Positions 34,767 through 44,738 of a DNA stretch of 64,000 bases are shown piece by piece (within the stretch, counting starts at the first letter, position 1; each line of letters begins with the position of its first letter). The notes below the pieces were generated by a model, which did not search any database, was not told the origin of the DNA, and worked only from the letters and a program-made list of their open reading frames with translations. Source of the stretch: Microscilla marina ATCC 23134 (lineage in GTDB: Bacteria; Bacteroidota; Bacteroidia; Cytophagales; Microscillaceae); contig NZ_AAWS01000032.1 in NCBI RefSeq assembly GCF_000169175.1, positions 1-64,000 on the forward strand, read 5' to 3'. The translations under genes and the position numbers were made by a program.

Positions 34767-34799
34767 CTTTTACACGAAAGCTTAGACCTCTCGTGTAAA
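34767..34799. repeat. Perfect 10-bp inverted repeat
   Basis: TTTTACACGA and TCGTGTAAAA separated by 13 bases. It could form a hairpin with T4 at its end, but no gene ends nearby. Possibly a regulator-binding palindrome. Confidence 0.5.
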
Positions 34800-35266
34800 A
34801 ACCATAAGATAGGTTTTAACTATTAATCGTTTACTTTCCTTGTTTTTTTGCTGCGTAAGAACAGCTACCAACTGTTCACTATTTTTAAGGTTTAATTTGC
34901 CGCTTCGCTCAAACTTAAACCAAACGGGTGAGAATAAAGAGATAATAAGTGGTAGGGTGTAGTATAATATGTTTACTTATTAAGAAATAGTAGTGAACTT
35001 AATAAGTGCAGCGAATTGATTATGACTGTTCTTTAATGAAACTAATGGTGATGGGTTAACTTTAGACTTTGCCAAACTTTCTTAAAAAAAATAATTTAAA
35101 TCTGCCCTCCAGTTTTCATTGCTCACCCCCAATTTTTTGCTCACCTTTGAGTAAAATAAGTTTGAAACTAGATAGTGTTTACCCAACAACTTTTAACTAC
35201 GCTTTTTGTAAGTTGCTAAAAATCAATGTGATAGAAAAAGTGTAGTTACCTGTGGAACAGGGTTTA

Positions 35267-35297
35267 GCACCGATATTCATCGGTATCTAAGGACTTG
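35267..35297 (+). repeat. 31-nt palindromic repeat, copy upstream of the small gene
   Basis: GCACCGATATTCATCGG then TATCTAAGGACTTG. The core CCGAT-4-ATCGG is a palindrome. It matches the pair at 35943-36013 with one or a few changes. Confidence 0.85.
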
Positions 35298-35375
35298 CGA
35301 CTTGTCGCTTGAAGCTTGCCCCTGCAGGCGCTATGGACTACTGATTAAACACTATCAACTACTTACTAACTCATC

Positions 35376-35804
35376 ATGCAAATACATTTCTCTATCAAAC
35401 GATTGGGCAAGAAACGCCCCTTTATTCAGCGCAAAGCTATAGACATAGAGGGCACCTATCACCAACCTTATGCCTTACAAACCATCCTCAGCCAAATAGT
35501 TGCTCAACAGGTAGCAACGTTTAACCAACACCGTGAAGAAAAATCATTGTTTACTTTCTTAAAAGAAGATGCCATTGCCGAAGAAGCACAAACAGGTAGG
35601 GTAAAGTTTGGGGCAATCTACAACGCTGACCAAGCACAACTCGACAAGGCTATAGAAACGGTGGTGCTTGCCTTTGAAGATGGACTCATTGCGGTATTTG
35701 TCGATGACGACCAAGTAGAAGATTTAAGCCAAGTAGTTACGGTTACCCCTGACACGGTGTTTACTTTTGTACGCCTTACTTTTTTGGCAGGCAGAAGTTG
35801 GTAA
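35376..35804 (+). CDS. Small protein of unknown function upstream of the DUF4132 gene
   Basis: A 142-residue soluble protein (MQIHFSIKRLGKKRPFIQRK; later VAQQVATFNQHREEKSLFTF, AFEDGLIAVFVDDDQVEDLS and VFTFVRLTFLAGRSW). It has no signal peptide, membrane segment or recognised family motif. It seems to be an alpha/beta domain with a basic N-terminus and acidic middle. It lies 360 bases before the giant DUF4132 gene on the same strand, and the gap holds two copies of the 31-nt repeat. One more copy lies before it. It is probably a functional partner of the DUF4132 protein, inferred from position. Confidence 0.65.
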   Translation: MQIHFSIKRLGKKRPFIQRKAIDIEGTYHQPYALQTILSQIVAQQVATFNQHREEKSLFTFLKEDAIAEEAQTGRVKFGAIYNADQAQLDKAIETVVLAFEDGLIAVFVDDDQVEDLSQVVTVTPDTVFTFVRLTFLAGRSW

Positions 35805-35942
35805 ATAGTCGGGAGCTTCTACAGCCTTAATGGCTTTGTTAAAGAAACAGCATTGGACTTCCATCTACCGACTTTATAAACCATTAAAAATCAATGCATT
35901 ATAAAATCGGTAAGTTGCTTGTAGAGCAGCCTCAAACTTGAA

Positions 35943-36013
35943 GCACCGATATACATCGGTATCTAAGGACTTGTTGCTAAAAGCACCGATATGCATCGGC
36001 ATCTAAGGACTTG
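35943..36013 (+). repeat. Two 31-nt palindromic repeats, 40 bp apart
   Basis: GCACCGATATACATCGG+TATCTAAGGACTTG at 35943-35973, and the same with G and C variants (ATGCATCGGC) at 35983-36013. The changes keep the CCGAT/ATCGG pairing. The array lies between the small gene and the DUF4132 gene. Confidence 0.9.
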
Positions 36014-36164
36014 AGGCTGTAGGGGCTATCAACCATTGACTGTGGACTCAAGCATTCCCACAACTTTCAGCTACTTAAGGCTTAAGAAAACAACGTTTAA
36101 CTACCGACTAACTTTCGCATATTTGTAAATAAAAAATCACCTATCACTTAATCAATCCAAAAAA

Positions 36165-39100
36165 ATGGATATTCAAACACTGCTTAAAGAAAAAAAGATT
36201 GAAGACAAACTTGAAAACCTGCACCAGCTTTTGCTGGACAATTTCAATGGCAAAACCACCACAATTGCCAAAGCCGAGGCCGAGTTGGGGTTGATTTTGC
36301 TCAATTGCTTTTCAAACCTGAGAGAAAACTATGACCCTGACAAATCTGACGACGAGCAGGAACATTGGCGATATACCGACCAAATTGCGGTAGATGATTT
36401 ACGTTTTAAGAAGCTGGAAGAGTTTAACCAAAGCGGTAATATCTGGGAGGCTCATACAGGCTTGCTCAAGTTATGTTTTGGCGAAGAACTGCTGCCTTTT
36501 GTGCAAGAAGCACTTACACAATTTCCTCAATTAATGTATCAAACTGGCTGGTATCGTCGTTCGTTTCGTGCTCCCCAGCGCCAAAAGCTACACTTGGCAC
36601 GTCAGGCAAACTTTATTGTAGGTTTGTTGAACCAACTCGACTATGACTTAAGCTTGCAAGAGTATGCTTTGTATGTAAACCCATATTACAACAGTGAGTT
36701 GTGTTATATATTGGCGGCTGCCCTTAACCAACAAGATGCTAAAATCACCGAATCACTGCACGACATTGTATACAATCGCCACGAAACAGCCAAGGTAAAT
36801 CGTACGGTGATCAAGGCAATGTTATTGAGCAACCGTGAAGAAGCCTGGGAAGCAGTAGTAAAATTATTACTATCGGCACAGCGGCAAGAGGGCTTGCGCC
36901 AAACCATTTTAGAGTGCCTGGATGAAACTTCTTTAGGTGCCATGAAAACCCTGATAGGGGTGATTGTAGAGCACAAACTGGCGCGTTTCTCGTCGGTGGT
37001 GCGAGCCGTAGATGTTTGGGCAGGTTTTGGTTGGGAAAGCGAACGCGAAGCCACCGTGAGGCGTTTTCTTGAGCTTGCTCACGAGTATTTAAATGACCAA
37101 AACAAACTACCCACGGCAATCAAAAGTAAAGACAATGCTGAAGTATACATGGCGTTATGGGCGCAAGGGGTGCACGACATAGACCAAAGTTTCCCGTTGG
37201 CCAACCAAGTGTTGGACAAAGCAGGAATAGAAAAAACAGCCCTGGTATTGTATTTCATTGCTCAGGCAGAATTGTCAGAAGTAAGCTTACACTATGGTTT
37301 GCAACATATCAATAGTGAACATTTATTGGTATTGGCAGCTACTATTCCTTTGCTCAAGGGTAATATAGACGCATTGGATACCACCCAAAAACGTGACCTA
37401 TACATCCAGTTAGAGGCCCAGCTGGAGCATGTGCCTGCCAAAACTAAAACTATAGAGGGCAAGGTGTTTTCATGGCTGAAATTTAACATCGACCAAGGCG
37501 ATATTTATGCTTTGATGATTGACTTAGTTGATTTTGAAAATGAGGATGAAGTACGCCAGTTATTGACTCATTACAAAGCAATGCCCATTAATCAACGTGG
37601 CAGTCTGACCCGTAATTTATTGCCCGACTACCACAGTTGGTCTTATGATGAAAATAAACCCCGCCCGGCACTTACTGCCCAACAAAGAGACTTTGCATTT
37701 AGTATAATCAAAGACCGGAGCGATGCGATAAGAACGGCCGCTTTGCGCGCCCTGAAAAATGCCGAAATGTTTGCCGAAGAGTTGGTTGTATTTGAAGAAA
37801 TGCTCAAGCGTAAAACGGCTGACTTGCGCAAAAGCCTGATAGGCATTTTGCTGAAGCAAAAAGATGAAATGTTGAAAGGGGCGACCAGCAACTTGTTGAA
37901 GGCCAAAAACCAGGAGCAACGCCTTGCCGGGCTCGACCTATTGGTAAACCTGAAAACCCGCAAAGACTTTGACAATGCCTGGGTAAACGAGCAGGCGCAG
38001 GCTTTTGCCGAAAACCCCAAGGTAACCGCAAAAGAAGAGGTGATTTTAGAAACACTCGTTTCTGAACAATCGGTCATGCTGGAGTACAACGCAGAAAACG
38101 GATTTGGTTTGTATGACCCAACAAATGTAGCAGCGCCTGTTGAACCTACCTTGCCTACCATTGGTGAGTATATAGAAAAAACCAAAAATAATGTATATGG
38201 CTTAAACCAATCTCCCGAACAATTACTGAAAGCATTAGAGGAGCTTAAAAAGCTTTATTTAGTAAATCAAGAATACGAATACAGCTACGAAAACTGGGAT
38301 AAAAGTATGACCCAAGGCTTGTTGGGCAATGAGTTTAACGCGATTAAACGCGATACCAAGGGGATGACCAATGAAGAGCAGTTTTATAATTACCCACTGG
38401 CCGATGTTTGGAAAAAATGGGCTGTAGATTATAAAGTTACGCCTTGCGATTTGTTTTTGATCAACCTCACCTCAAGATTGGTAGACTATGTAGAGGACAA
38501 AGAGGAACCTCAAATCAAAAAAAATGATATAGAAGATTTAGCCAAAACCGCTGACAATATAGCCAAAATAGTATATATAGCACCTGTGCCTAAAGCAGGT
38601 AAAAATCACTGGCGCAACCCGGTGGTTGATATTTTGGAAACTTTACCGTTGGTGTTTCCTTATGAGGCTCAAACTGAGTATTTAGAAGGGCTTTGTCAAA
38701 CGGTATTTTGTAATATTCACCCTGACGACGTGCACAAACTTGCCCAGGAAAAAACGAGTTGGGGACACTCTTATTGGCATACTTGGCGCAACCTTGACCG
38801 TGTAAGCCAGGTATACGACGCCTACTATGCAAGGGTAAACCAGATGAATGATGAACAGTTTAAGGTATTCTGGCAATTAGAAAAGTGGTACAATGCACAC
38901 ATTCCTTCCAAACATCCTTATCCCAACAACTATGTAGCTTCATTGCATCACCATAGTCGGGCGTATACTCTAGAGCTGATTGGCCGCGATGAGCTCATGG
39001 GACGTATCATGCAGCCTGATGCAATGGGTGAATTGACAGGCAAAATGAAGCCGGAAGATAAGTACGAGATTAGGCGAGTATTTCCTTTTTTGATTGATAT

Positions 39101-41201
39101 GGCAGCCGAGGCACGTACCCGCATTTTGGAAATAGAACTCAAGCGGGGTGACTCATCTACAGCCGTAACCCAACTAGCCCAAAATATTCAGCAAATGTTT
39201 GGTATCCAGTACTTTGTAGATATATTGGTGGCGATGGGTAAAGATAACCTACACCGGGGGTATATCTATAGTTGGGGCGATAGAACTTACAATAAAAAAG
39301 AAATATTAAGTACTTTGCTTAAACGTTGCCATCCGGCTAAAGAGGAAACACAAGCAGTATTTGATGAAAAAGTAACTGCTGCCAAAATTAAAGAAAAACG
39401 CTTGATAGAAGCAGCTGCTTATGCTCCACAATGGTTGCCTTGGGTAAGTCAACACCTGGGCTGGAAAGGGCTGGAGTCGGCGGCGTGGTGGTTGCACGCG
39501 CATACCAATGCCCGCCACGACTCAGAAACCGAAACCGAGGTAGGCAAATACTCTAAAGTGGCTATGCAAGACTTTAGCAATGGAGCCGTAGACATTGACT
39601 GGTTCAAGGCTGCTTACAAGGCATTGGGTAAAGCCCGCTGGAAAATGCTCTACGATTCGGCAAAATATATTTCAGACGGTAATGGGCACAAACGTGCCAT
39701 GTTGTACGCCGATGTGATTTTGGGTAATACCAAAATTACCGAAGTGCGCAAACGAGTGGTAGAAAAACGAAGCCAAGACTATTTGCGGGTATATGGTTTG
39801 GTGCCTTTGAGCAAGAAAAACTACGAAGCCGACATGCTGAAGCGTTATCAATATTTGCAAAAGTTTAAAAAAGAAAGCAAACAATTTGGTGCCCAACGTC
39901 AAACCAGCGAAGGACTTGCCGTGCGTATTGCTATGGAGAACCTGGCTCGTACAGCGGGCTTTAGTGACCCTATTCGCCTGACTTGGGCGATGGAAACTGA
40001 AGAAGCCCGCACCATACTCGACAATGCCGAAGTACTGGCGTTTGGCGATGTACAAATACGTCTGGAAGTAGACGAACATGGCAAGTCGAGCTTAAGCATT
40101 ACTCGCAACGACAAAGCATTGAAAAGCATTCCGGCAAAGCTCAAAAAAGACAAAGCAGTAGTGGCTTTGAAAGAGTTTAACAAAACCTTGCAAAACCAGT
40201 ACAAGCGCACTCGCCAAAGCTTGGAAGAGGCAATGGTTAATGGTGATGCATTTAGCTTGGGCGAAATACAAACTCTGATGACCCACCCGGTAGTAGCACC
40301 TATGCTCCGTAAATTAGTGCTCAAATCGGGCGAAACGTTGGGTTTTTGGCAAGATGGTAAACTAGCTGATGCAGTGGGTAGTTTGCACGATACCACAGAT
40401 GCTTTGCAGATAGCCCATTGTACCGACTTGTACGCCAGTGGGCAGTGGGGAGATTATCAGGCGCATTGTTTTGCCCAAAAAATACAGCAACCGTTTAAGC
40501 AAGTGTTCCGGGAGTTGTATGTACCTACCGAAGATGAGTTAGGCGAAAAAGCGGTGTCGCGTCGTTATGCCGGACACCAGGTGCAGCCGCAAAAAACCGT
40601 GGCATTGCTCAAAACCAGGGGTTGGACTGTAAACTATGAAGAAGGTTTGCAGAAGACCTATCACAAAGAAGGTTTCATTGCCCGTATGTATGCTTTGGCA
40701 GATTGGTTTACTCCAGCAGAGGTTGAAAGTCCTACCTTGGAAACAATAGAGTTTATGGACTTAAAAACCTGGAAAAATGTGCCTTTTGATAAAATCAGTC
40801 CGCGTATTTTTTCTGAAGTAATGCGTGATATTGACTTGGTGGTAAGCATTGCCCACGTAGGTGATGTAGACCCTGAAGCAAGCCAGTCTACTATAGAGCT
40901 ACGAACCGCCATTGTGCGCGAAACGGTGCGCTTGTTTAAACTAGACAATGTCACTCTCAAGGGCAAGCATGCGCTGATTAAAGGGGGTAAAAATGACTAC
41001 TCGGTGCATTTGGGTAGTGCCATTGCCCACAAAATGCCTGGAGTAGCTTTGTCTATTTTGCCCGTACACTCGCAGCACCGTGGGCGTATGTTTTTGCCCT
41101 TCTTAGACGAAGACCCTAAAACTGCCGAAATTATGTCTAAAATCTTGTTACTTGCCAAAGAGCAAGAGATTCAAGACCCCACAATTTTGCAGCAGTTGTA
41201 G
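36165..41201 (+). CDS. Giant DUF4132 (MolR-like) protein
   Basis: A 1678-residue soluble protein, the largest in the window. The C-terminal 430 residues (from about 1247: RIAMENLARTAGFSDPIRLT to the end) are the DUF4132 domain found in E. coli MolR/YehI, including SRRYAGHQVQPQKTVALLKT, RGWTVNYEEGLQKTYHKEGF and MPGVALSILPVHSQHRGRMF. The N-terminal 1200 residues are mostly helical, partly HEAT/ARM-like (RSDAIRTAALRALKNAEMFA, KRKTADLRKSLIGILLKQKD), probably DUF5724. In E. coli the homologue sits with MoxR ATPase, VWA and SWIM genes; here none of these is adjacent. Function unsettled, with conflict or stress systems proposed for such families. A strong terminator follows. Confidence 0.85.
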   Translation: MDIQTLLKEKKIEDKLENLHQLLLDNFNGKTTTIAKAEAELGLILLNCFSNLRENYDPDKSDDEQEHWRYTDQIAVDDLRFKKLEEFNQSGNIWEAHTGLLKLCFGEELLPFVQEALTQFPQLMYQTGWYRRSFRAPQRQKLHLARQANFIVGLLNQLDYDLSLQEYALYVNPYYNSELCYILAAALNQQDAKITESLHDIVYNRHETAKVNRTVIKAMLLSNREEAWEAVVKLLLSAQRQEGLRQTILECLDETSLGAMKTLIGVIVEHKLARFSSVVRAVDVWAGFGWESEREATVRRFLELAHEYLNDQNKLPTAIKSKDNAEVYMALWAQGVHDIDQSFPLANQVLDKAGIEKTALVLYFIAQAELSEVSLHYGLQHINSEHLLVLAATIPLLKGNIDALDTTQKRDLYIQLEAQLEHVPAKTKTIEGKVFSWLKFNIDQGDIYALMIDLVDFENEDEVRQLLTHYKAMPINQRGSLTRNLLPDYHSWSYDENKPRPALTAQQRDFAFSIIKDRSDAIRTAALRALKNAEMFAEELVVFEEMLKRKTADLRKSLIGILLKQKDEMLKGATSNLLKAKNQEQRLAGLDLLVNLKTRKDFDNAWVNEQAQAFAENPKVTAKEEVILETLVSEQSVMLEYNAENGFGLYDPTNVAAPVEPTLPTIGEYIEKTKNNVYGLNQSPEQLLKALEELKKLYLVNQEYEYSYENWDKSMTQGLLGNEFNAIKRDTKGMTNEEQFYNYPLADVWKKWAVDYKVTPCDLFLINLTSRLVDYVEDKEEPQIKKNDIEDLAKTADNIAKIVYIAPVPKAGKNHWRNPVVDILETLPLVFPYEAQTEYLEGLCQTVFCNIHPDDVHKLAQEKTSWGHSYWHTWRNLDRVSQVYDAYYARVNQMNDEQFKVFWQLEKWYNAHIPSKHPYPNNYVASLHHHSRAYTLELIGRDELMGRIMQPDAMGELTGKMKPEDKYEIRRVFPFLIDMAAEARTRILEIELKRGDSSTAVTQLAQNIQQMFGIQYFVDILVAMGKDNLHRGYIYSWGDRTYNKKEILSTLLKRCHPAKEETQAVFDEKVTAAKIKEKRLIEAAAYAPQWLPWVSQHLGWKGLESAAWWLHAHTNARHDSETETEVGKYSKVAMQDFSNGAVDIDWFKAAYKALGKARWKMLYDSAKYISDGNGHKRAMLYADVILGNTKITEVRKRVVEKRSQDYLRVYGLVPLSKKNYEADMLKRYQYLQKFKKESKQFGAQRQTSEGLAVRIAMENLARTAGFSDPIRLTWAMETEEARTILDNAEVLAFGDVQIRLEVDEHGKSSLSITRNDKALKSIPAKLKKDKAVVALKEFNKTLQNQYKRTRQSLEEAMVNGDAFSLGEIQTLMTHPVVAPMLRKLVLKSGETLGFWQDGKLADAVGSLHDTTDALQIAHCTDLYASGQWGDYQAHCFAQKIQQPFKQVFRELYVPTEDELGEKAVSRRYAGHQVQPQKTVALLKTRGWTVNYEEGLQKTYHKEGFIARMYALADWFTPAEVESPTLETIEFMDLKTWKNVPFDKISPRIFSEVMRDIDLVVSIAHVGDVDPEASQSTIELRTAIVRETVRLFKLDNVTLKGKHALIKGGKNDYSVHLGSAIAHKMPGVALSILPVHSQHRGRMFLPFLDEDPKTAEIMSKILLLAKEQEIQDPTILQQL

Positions 41202-41227
41202 AGGTTTGATTATTTACTTGAGTAACA

Positions 41228-41268
41228 AAAGCCTGTAGCTATTGGTAGAGCTACAGGCTTTGTTTTTT
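41228..41268 (+). terminator. Terminator of the DUF4132 gene
   Basis: Perfect 13-base arms AAAGCCTGTAGCT and AGCTACAGGCTTT, loop of 8, then G and T7. Confidence 0.9.
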
Positions 41269-41491
41269 TGCATCTTTAAGACTGACGAATGTAGTGAAGT
41301 TTTATTTTTGGCTCTTATTAAGCATCCTGCGGATACATTTTAAGCGTGTACGAAGTTTTTAAAATTTCTGATATACAGGTGTTTATGTATAGTTTAAAGT
41401 GATAAATGTAGGGGCAATCCCTTGTGGTTGCCCTAGTAAAGAGCAAACATGAGCATACAATAACCCTTCAGCCCAATTCTTTATAAGAGCC

Positions 41492-41983
41492 TTATTTTTT
41501 TATGATTTTTCGACTTACCCAACGACCATTTACTCTTAGTTTAATAATGTAATAGCCAGGCTGCAAATGATCAAGGCGAATATTGCCCGTGTTATGTTTT
41601 AGAGGTAAAGTACTGGAAAGCACAGGTTTGCCAAGCATATTGTACACAACGACATTTGCCTGATGATTACTTCCTTCGGTTAACTTGAGGTGTAGTTGAT
41701 CGTTTACTGGGTTAGGGTATGCAATGAGGTTTTCCTGTTTGACTTGGCTAAAAAGCCCCGTAGTTTTTTTCTGTGGAGTATATACCCAAAACTCTGCACC
41801 ACTGCCATTGTTGGCTTGGAAGTATAGTTTGTTGTTCCAGACCTGAAAAGCGCTTGGATGACTCGATTTATAGGAAGAGAAAATATCAACAGCCAAGTGT
41901 GTGCCTTCTTCTGTTCCGTCTGTGCGCCATAGTTCAGAGCCGTACTCACCACTGGCAACAAAGTATAACAGTTTATTAAACAC
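41492..41983 (-). CDS. C-terminal fragment with T9SS sorting domain, separated by frameshift
   Basis: 163 codons read from GTG (MFNKLLYFVASGEYGSELWR) that continue the ELWxxDGT repeat protein of the next entry. It holds one last repeat (ELWRTDGTEEGTHLAVDI) and then a T9SS type A sorting domain: LIAYPNPVNDQLHLKL, VVVYNMLGKPVLSSTLPL, LDHLQPGYYIIKLRVNGRWV and SRKIIKK. On its own it would have neither signal peptide nor most repeats. The two frames join cleanly if one base is removed from the AAAA run at 41986-41989 (plus strand). As written, the secretion tail is cut off from its protein. Confidence 0.85.
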   Translation of the reverse strand: MFNKLLYFVASGEYGSELWRTDGTEEGTHLAVDIFSSYKSSHPSAFQVWNNKLYFQANNGSGAEFWVYTPQKKTTGLFSQVKQENLIAYPNPVNDQLHLKLTEGSNHQANVVVYNMLGKPVLSSTLPLKHNTGNIRLDHLQPGYYIIKLRVNGRWVSRKIIKK

Positions 41984-44342
41984 ATAAAACCTGTATATTA
42001 GAAGACATATTGCGTATGCCTTTGTCTATAGATGTGGTACCAGCTTCTGTGCCATCGGTTATTACCAACTTGTTGCCACCGAAGTATAATTTACCATTCC
42101 ATACCTTACTATTATTAAGGTGTAAAAACTTTAGTTGGGTGCTGGTGGGGGTTATTTCAGAGCCATCAGTAGCGAGTATATTTCTGTAGTCATCTGAGAA
42201 TAACAGTTGGTTGTTCAATACCACAAGGTCAAAACCAGAAATGCCAAAATAGGCTGATTTTCCTAATTCGGCCACCATTTGGGTGCCAGTTTCTGTGCCA
42301 TCGGTGCACCATAAATCATACAGGTTATAGGAAGCTTTTGCAGCAAAAAAGTAAAGATGATCTTTAAAAATTACCAGATTATTTGGAGAGCTGCCTGCAG
42401 CACTATGTTTGTTAATGTCTGCTACTATTTTTGTACCGTCTTCGGTACCATCGCTTGCCCATAGCTCTCTACCTTTATCATCGTTACTGCCCAATGCCAC
42501 AAAGTAAAACTTGTCTTTCCATACAGTAAACTTGTGATACATTAAATAACCCCATTCAACCTCAAATTTACCAATAGAAGTGGTGCCAGCCGTGGTACCA
42601 TCGGTAGACCAAATTTGGCGACTATGACCTGATATTCCCCAGAAAAACAGCCGATCGTTGAAAATGAAAAATTCTGTAGGGTTACTTCCCGAAGTACCAG
42701 GGTTTATATCCTTCACCATTTGAGTACCTGCTTCTGTGCCATCACTTACCCATAGTTCTCCACCGTGAGTACTATCATTTGCCGTAAAATAGAGTTTATC
42801 TTTATACACTATGAGACTAGCGTGTACGCCTACACCATACTTATTAATGTCTTTAACCATACGAGTACTCTGGCTGCTACCGTTGCTTTTCCAAAGCTCT
42901 GAACTGTGTATGCCATCATCAGCAATAAAGTATAGCTCATTTTTGTAAACAGTGAATTCGCGTGCATTGCTACCCAAAGTTTCGTAATAGATATTTTTGA
43001 ATAGTTTGGTTCCGCTAGAGGTTCCGTCGCTCCTCCAAAGTTCTGTTTGGTGTTGGGCATCTCGTGCTTGGAAATACAGGTGGTTTTTCCATACAAACAA
43101 ATGTAGTGGGTTGCCACTGGTTGCTCCTACATAAATATCCTTGGTCAGGCGAGTTCCTGCCTCGGTACCATCAGACTCCCACAGTTCTGCTCCCTTGTCT
43201 TTGGTAGTTGCCCTAAAGTATAGCTTGTTGTGAAGTACCGCAAAGTGAGATGGGAACGACCCTTCTGCACCTACTTCAATGTCTTTGAGTAATTTTGTAC
43301 CTGCTACTGTTCCGTCAGACACCCACAACTCTTGACCTGAGCTTGAACTACTAAGAGCAAAATAAGCTTTTTTGTTCATGACAACCACCGTATCAACAGA
43401 AGTGCTTGATACTTGGTGGTGAGCCACCAATTTTTGGGTGCCAGCTTGAGTTCCATTACTTACCCACATTTCTTTTGCAGAGGTAAATAATATTTGGGTA
43501 CCTATTGGAGTAAAATTGGTCAAATAACCACCATACATGTCACCTTGGAGATTTGCAATCATTTTGGTACCAGCTTCGGTACCATCTGTTTGCCACAATT
43601 CTTCTTTAACGCCAAAATAGGCTTTATCACCCACCAGCGTTAATTCATAAATGTGGGACGACGTACGCCCCGGCGAAATATCTTTGAGTAATTGGGTACC
43701 CGCTGTGGTACCATCACTTATCCATAGCTCCACGCCATGGGTTCTATCATATCCTACAAAACACATTTTGTTACCCAAAGCCACTATTTGATGTGGCATG
43801 TCATTAAAACCAATGCCTATTTGCTTGATCATTTTGGTGCCCGCTTTGGTGCCATCAGATTCCCAAAGAAAACTGTTTTTTGATTGGGTTGTAATCTTAA
43901 AATACAGTTTCCCATTAAAAGCAGTCAGGTACTTAGGAGCAGGTTCAAAGTGGGTACCTATTCTTAACTCCTTGGTGCCTTGGGTAGTGCCATCGGTTAC
44001 ATACAAAATATTATCGTCGGCTATGAAAAAGGCTTTATTACCTACCTTAGTAAATGAATGAGGCTTGCTACTGGTGTTCAAAAAACCAAGGTCTTTAAGC
44101 AGTTTAGTGCCTGTTTTGGTACCATCGCTTGTCCATAACTCATTTTTTTCTAAATGATCACTGGCAACAAATAAAAGTTGTCCATTAAGGTCAAAAAAAC
44201 TATGAGGGGTACCACTACCTGATGCCTTATTAATATCTTTTATCAGTGTTGCTTGTGACCAAACTTGCCCGGAATAAATGAAATAAACTATAAAGCAGAT
44301 AGCAGCACTATATTTTTTAAAGTTGTTTGTAATTCTTATCAT
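41976..44342 (-). CDS. Secreted ELWxSDGT-repeat surface protein (interrupted by frameshift)
   Basis: 788 residues starting MIRITNNFKKYSAAICFIVY with a signal peptide (cleavage near VWSQ). It is built of about 16 units of roughly 45-50 residues, each ending in a pattern like ELWxSDGTxAGTxxxKDI, then a FxxxxxLYFxAxD strand: ELWTSDGTKTGTKLLKDL, ELWVSDGTEAGTQMVKDI, ELWASDGTEDGTKIVADI. These repeats probably form beta-propeller-like folds seen in gliding bacteria. The frame runs into a stop after SSNIQVLCV where the expected continuation is VYVFNKLLYFVAS in the next frame. Joined, the protein would be about 950 residues with a T9SS tail for export across the outer membrane. Confidence 0.88.
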   Translation of the reverse strand: MIRITNNFKKYSAAICFIVYFIYSGQVWSQATLIKDINKASGSGTPHSFFDLNGQLLFVASDHLEKNELWTSDGTKTGTKLLKDLGFLNTSSKPHSFTKVGNKAFFIADDNILYVTDGTTQGTKELRIGTHFEPAPKYLTAFNGKLYFKITTQSKNSFLWESDGTKAGTKMIKQIGIGFNDMPHQIVALGNKMCFVGYDRTHGVELWISDGTTAGTQLLKDISPGRTSSHIYELTLVGDKAYFGVKEELWQTDGTEAGTKMIANLQGDMYGGYLTNFTPIGTQILFTSAKEMWVSNGTQAGTQKLVAHHQVSSTSVDTVVVMNKKAYFALSSSSSGQELWVSDGTVAGTKLLKDIEVGAEGSFPSHFAVLHNKLYFRATTKDKGAELWESDGTEAGTRLTKDIYVGATSGNPLHLFVWKNHLYFQARDAQHQTELWRSDGTSSGTKLFKNIYYETLGSNAREFTVYKNELYFIADDGIHSSELWKSNGSSQSTRMVKDINKYGVGVHASLIVYKDKLYFTANDSTHGGELWVSDGTEAGTQMVKDINPGTSGSNPTEFFIFNDRLFFWGISGHSRQIWSTDGTTAGTTSIGKFEVEWGYLMYHKFTVWKDKFYFVALGSNDDKGRELWASDGTEDGTKIVADINKHSAAGSSPNNLVIFKDHLYFFAAKASYNLYDLWCTDGTETGTQMVAELGKSAYFGISGFDLVVLNNQLLFSDDYRNILATDGSEITPTSTQLKFLHLNNSKVWNGKLYFGGNKLVITDGTEAGTTSIDKGIRNMSSNIQVLCV

Positions 44343-44738
44343 TAATTTAAAAGTTTGATGTATTGATTTTCAGCTTGATTGTATAATACCAGTTTTGGAA
44401 AGAGACATGGACACTATATGCTTGATATTTTGAGCAAGTAGTAATAAAAATAAAAGCGATGTTCTTTAATGTTAGAATAGGAAGGGATGCTGAGAGATTA
44501 AGAATGACTCCGGGTTGCTTATATAGCCAAGCAAGTTACACAATGTTAACTACCTTTGAATCAAGGGGTAATGTGGGAGGGTTTGAGCCTTATGATGTAG
44601 GAGGTATTGTAAACATTAAAGCAAAGCTACTGTTACAGGAGAAGTTGAAGTAAGACACTTAATATTGATAATTTATTTTTACTTGTGGCAGACAGCTAAT
44701 GACCTGCCACTATTCATTCACCAAAACACCATCAAAAA
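44343..44738. other. Intergenic region
   Basis: About 400 bases between divergent genes. A 64-codon frame at 44459-44653 has no protein-like features. A perfect 7-bp inverted repeat GTGGCAG/CTGCCAC (44685-44691, 44704-44710) lies shortly before the glyoxalase-like gene. No exact -7 element. Confidence 0.4.

Larger units (their letters stand above)
34558..35375. other. Long intergenic region with inverted repeat and palindromic repeat
   Basis: About 820 bases with no credible open frame on either strand. It holds the inverted repeat at 34767-34799, one copy of the 31-nt repeat (35267-35297) followed by GACTTGTCGCTTGAAGCTTG, and several degenerate short words (ACTATCAACTACTTACTAAC) that recur near 36030 and 36100. 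No exact TAnnTTTG promoter seen. Confidence 0.5.

Noticed and set aside
35267-36013. CRISPR array
   Set aside because: Repeat length of 31 suggested it, but the copies are only three, with spacings of 645 and 9 bases between them and no cas genes.
44459-44653. 64-codon frame between the surface-protein and glyoxalase-like genes
   Set aside because: No signal, motif or promoter; length is expected by chance in this composition.
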